The translations under genes were made by a program, and so were the position numbers. Below, piece by piece: positions 62,177 through 64,000 of a DNA stretch of 64,000 bases. Location: assembly GCA_003640645.1 (NCBI GenBank), contig QGHH01000022.1:1-64000 (forward strand), written 5' to 3'. The stretch comes from Fredinandcohnia aciditolerans. GTDB lineage: Bacteria; Bacillota; Bacilli; Bacillales; Bacillaceae_L. The notes under the pieces were generated by a model, which saw only the letters and a list, made by a program, of their open reading frames with translations, made no database searches and was not told the origin of the DNA. The stretch's first letter is position 1. Each line of letters starts with the position of its first letter.

Positions 62177-63514
62177 ATGTTTGCTGAGATTTTAATCCTG
62201 ATTCTTTTGATCTTATTAAATTCCTTTTTTGCAGCATCTGAAATGGCAATGGTTTCATTAAATGATAATAAAGTAAAATTGATGGCTGACAGTGGGGATA
62301 AGAAAGCTATTTTGTTACACAGACTACTATCGAACCCAAGTGGATTTTTAGCAACAATACAAATAGGTATTACATTAGCAGGTTTTTTAGCGAGTGCATT
62401 TGCTGCTGGAAGCTTTGCTACATATTTAACTAAGTGGCTAATTGACCTTGAAGTTCCAATTGCACCAGCTCTTCTGGATACAATTTCAGTTGTAATCATA
62501 ACACTCATACTATCCTACTTTACATTAGTAATAGGAGAACTGGTACCGAAAAGGCTGGCGTTACAAAAAGCAGAGGAAATCTCATTAATTGCTGCTCGAC
62601 CTTTAACACTTTTATCCAAGATTACACTGCCCTTTGTTAAGCTATTAACGGTATCAACAAATGGAATTGTTCGATTATTTGGTGTCGATCCCAATGCAGA
62701 GGATGAAAATGTAACAGAAGAAGAAATTCGGATGATGGTCGATGTTGGAAAAGAAAGAGGGACTATTCAAGAATCAGAAAAAATTATGATCAACAATATT
62801 TTTGAGTTTGATAATAAAACAGTGTCTGACATCATGACACATCGTACGAATATTATAGGAATACCGCTTGATTATACATTGAAAGAAATTATTCATCTCG
62901 TAACAGTAGAAAAATACACACGTTTTCCTGTTTATGATGAGAGTATTGATCAGATAGTTGGAATTCTACATTCGAAAGAATTAATAAAGTTTGTTGACGA
63001 CTGTGATGATGTATCGTTTAACTTAAAAGACCTGCTAAGGGATCCTTATTTTGTATTGGAGTCCAAACACACGAATGAATTATTTAAGGAATTGCAAAAA
63101 AATAATATCCATATGGCCATTGTTATCGATGAATATGGTGGAACAGATGGGATTGTTACGATTGAGGATTTAATTGAAGAAATCGTGGGAAATATTTTTG
63201 ACGAATATGACGATTATACAATTGAGGATGAAGAATACATTCAGCTAGATGATATGACATATTCCATGGCTGGTACGATTAACTTATATGAAGTAGAGGA
63301 TATCCTAAAGGTTAATCTTCCAACAGACGAATATGATACTTTAAGCGGCTTTGTGATTGGTCAATTGGGATATATCCCATCAGGAGATACTTTTCCAGAG
63401 ATTGAATACGAAAACTATACATTTAAAGTTGATGCAATGGATGAGAAACGAATCATGAGAATAAAGGTTATTAACAATATAGCTCCAGAAGATAAGGACA
63501 AAAAAGAAGTGTAA
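62177..63514 (+). CDS. CNNM/CBS-domain (hemolysin C/CorC-family) membrane protein
   Basis: A 445-residue protein. A DUF21/CNNM membrane domain (1-180, with LNSFFAASEMAMVSLN) precedes a pair of CBS domains (about 205-325, MTHRTNIIGIPL and DEYGGTDGIVTIEDL) and a C-terminal CorC/HlyC domain. Relatives act in Mg2+ or cobalt efflux and resistance rather than in haemolysis. The ATG follows TTGGAGGT. A strong terminator follows. Confidence 0.93.
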   Translation: MFAEILILILLILLNSFFAASEMAMVSLNDNKVKLMADSGDKKAILLHRLLSNPSGFLATIQIGITLAGFLASAFAAGSFATYLTKWLIDLEVPIAPALLDTISVVIITLILSYFTLVIGELVPKRLALQKAEEISLIAARPLTLLSKITLPFVKLLTVSTNGIVRLFGVDPNAEDENVTEEEIRMMVDVGKERGTIQESEKIMINNIFEFDNKTVSDIMTHRTNIIGIPLDYTLKEIIHLVTVEKYTRFPVYDESIDQIVGILHSKELIKFVDDCDDVSFNLKDLLRDPYFVLESKHTNELFKELQKNNIHMAIVIDEYGGTDGIVTIEDLIEEIVGNIFDEYDDYTIEDEEYIQLDDMTYSMAGTINLYEVEDILKVNLPTDEYDTLSGFVIGQLGYIPSGDTFPEIEYENYTFKVDAMDEKRIMRIKVINNIAPEDKDKKEV

Positions 63515-63553
63515 GAAAAAGGTGTTCCAATTAAATTTGGAACACCTTTTTTA
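63514..63553. terminator. Bidirectional terminator
   Basis: AAAAAGGTGTTCCA / TGGAACACCTTTTTT stem-loop; the stop codon of the NSS gene overlaps its far edge. Confidence 0.92.
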
Positions 63554-64000
63554 AATAACACCCAAACTATCTAAAAATACAATGATAATTACAATTGGAA
63601 CAACATAGCGAATTAAAATGAACCAAACCTGTATCACAATTATCGGAAATTTGCTGCCCATTTGCAATTCTTTATAGAGTGCTTCTCGCGGAAATATAAA
63701 TGACACGAAAATCGATATAAAGAAAGCCCCAATAGGTAAAAGAATGTTACTTACAAGAAAGTCAGCAAGATCAAAAATGGATTTTCCAAATAAACTAACA
63801 TCGCTTAATACTCCGAAAGAAAGGGCAGATGGGACACCCAGTAAAAAGATTACTATTCCTGCCATCCACGCAATGTTTTTTCGTTTATGTTCGTTCTCCT
63901 TTGACAAGATTGCTACTATTAACTCAAGCATCGAAAAAGCGGACGTAAGAGTAGCAAATAAAAATAAAAGCAGGAATGCTAATAAAAATAAAATACCAAA
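63551..64000 (-). CDS. NSS-family sodium-dependent transporter, partial
   Basis: The C-terminal 149 residues of a neurotransmitter:sodium symporter-like transporter; the frame stays open to the window edge, so the N-terminus is missing. The part seen includes [18 protein letters not shown], typical of the TM8 region of LeuT-type proteins, and several further helices. Bacterial members import amino acids with Na+. An internal ATG at 63931 could be mistaken for the start. Confidence 0.85.
   Translation of the reverse strand, partial: FGILFLLAFLLLFLFATLTSAFSMLELIVAILSKENEHKRKNIAWMAGIVIFLLGVPSALSFGVLSDVSLFGKSIFDLADFLVSNILLPIGAFFISIFVSFIFPREALYKELQMGSKFPIIVIQVWFILIRYVVPIVIIIVFLDSLGVI

Overview
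The window reads as the chromosome of an endospore-forming, low-GC Gram-positive of the family Bacillaceae. Strong GGAGG-type ribosome sites and many TTG starts fit this. So do bacillithiol (BshB2), spore-related genes (spo0M, small spore-type proteins, a KinB-like kinase), MntR, NrnB and fragments of the Bacillus subtilis yod/yoj gene order (yodT-S-R-Q-P, kamA, yokU, yozE, yodN, yozD, deoD, yojF, bshB2, yojN, yojO). I cannot name the species; a Neobacillus/Cytobacillus-like organism is a guess. No rRNA, tRNA, CRISPR, prophage or transposase gene is visible.

Layout. 1-905 is a tandem array of a 52-bp hairpin-forming unit. 1059-9174 is a lysine/beta-lysine catabolic locus: aminotransferase, two-subunit CoA-transferase, deacylase, beta-lysine acetyltransferase, the sigma-54 activator KamR, then a textbook -24/-12 promoter in front of lysine 2,3-aminomutase and YokU. 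9251-13273 holds small yod-type genes, spo0M behind an ECF-type promoter, two small basic proteins and deoD. 13524-20696 is a mix of an unusual amidohydrolase, a Fpg/Nei glycosylase, a lone HPr, YojF-BshB2 and endonuclease IV. 20853-32058 has a MATE pump, NrnB, a type I toxin-antitoxin candidate, the YojN/YojO AAA-VWA pair, a cupredoxin, a histidine kinase and topoisomerase III. 32119-41318 looks accessory: a secreted M6 protease, streptomycin adenylyltransferase, two methyltransferases, a two-module isoprenoid synthase, a Pro/Gly-rich surface-type protein, GNAT, VOC and Nudix proteins. 41403-52567 has PepF, a GH3 glycosidase broken by a stop codon, CorA, an MFS pump, a heterodimeric ABC exporter and YndM. 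53026-64000 has a one-polypeptide ECF sigma/anti-sigma fusion, MntR, a membrane HExxH peptidase, SDR, ExoA, DedA, UppP, DacC, YceI, a CNNM/CBS protein and the truncated end of an NSS transporter.

The most interesting items are: (1) the bimodular isoprenoid synthase at 35952-38321, with an Asp-rich class I-like N-terminal module and a canonical prenyl diphosphate synthase C-terminal module; (2) the membrane-tethered sigma/anti-sigma fusion at 53026-55038; (3) the 52-bp hairpin array, whose two subfamilies keep the stem by compensatory change; (4) three intergenic arrays with a near-exact 20-bp period; and (5) at least seven families of noncoding intergenic repeats, one copy of which looks chimeric. 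All functional statements come from reading the sequence and from remembered family features; no database search was run.
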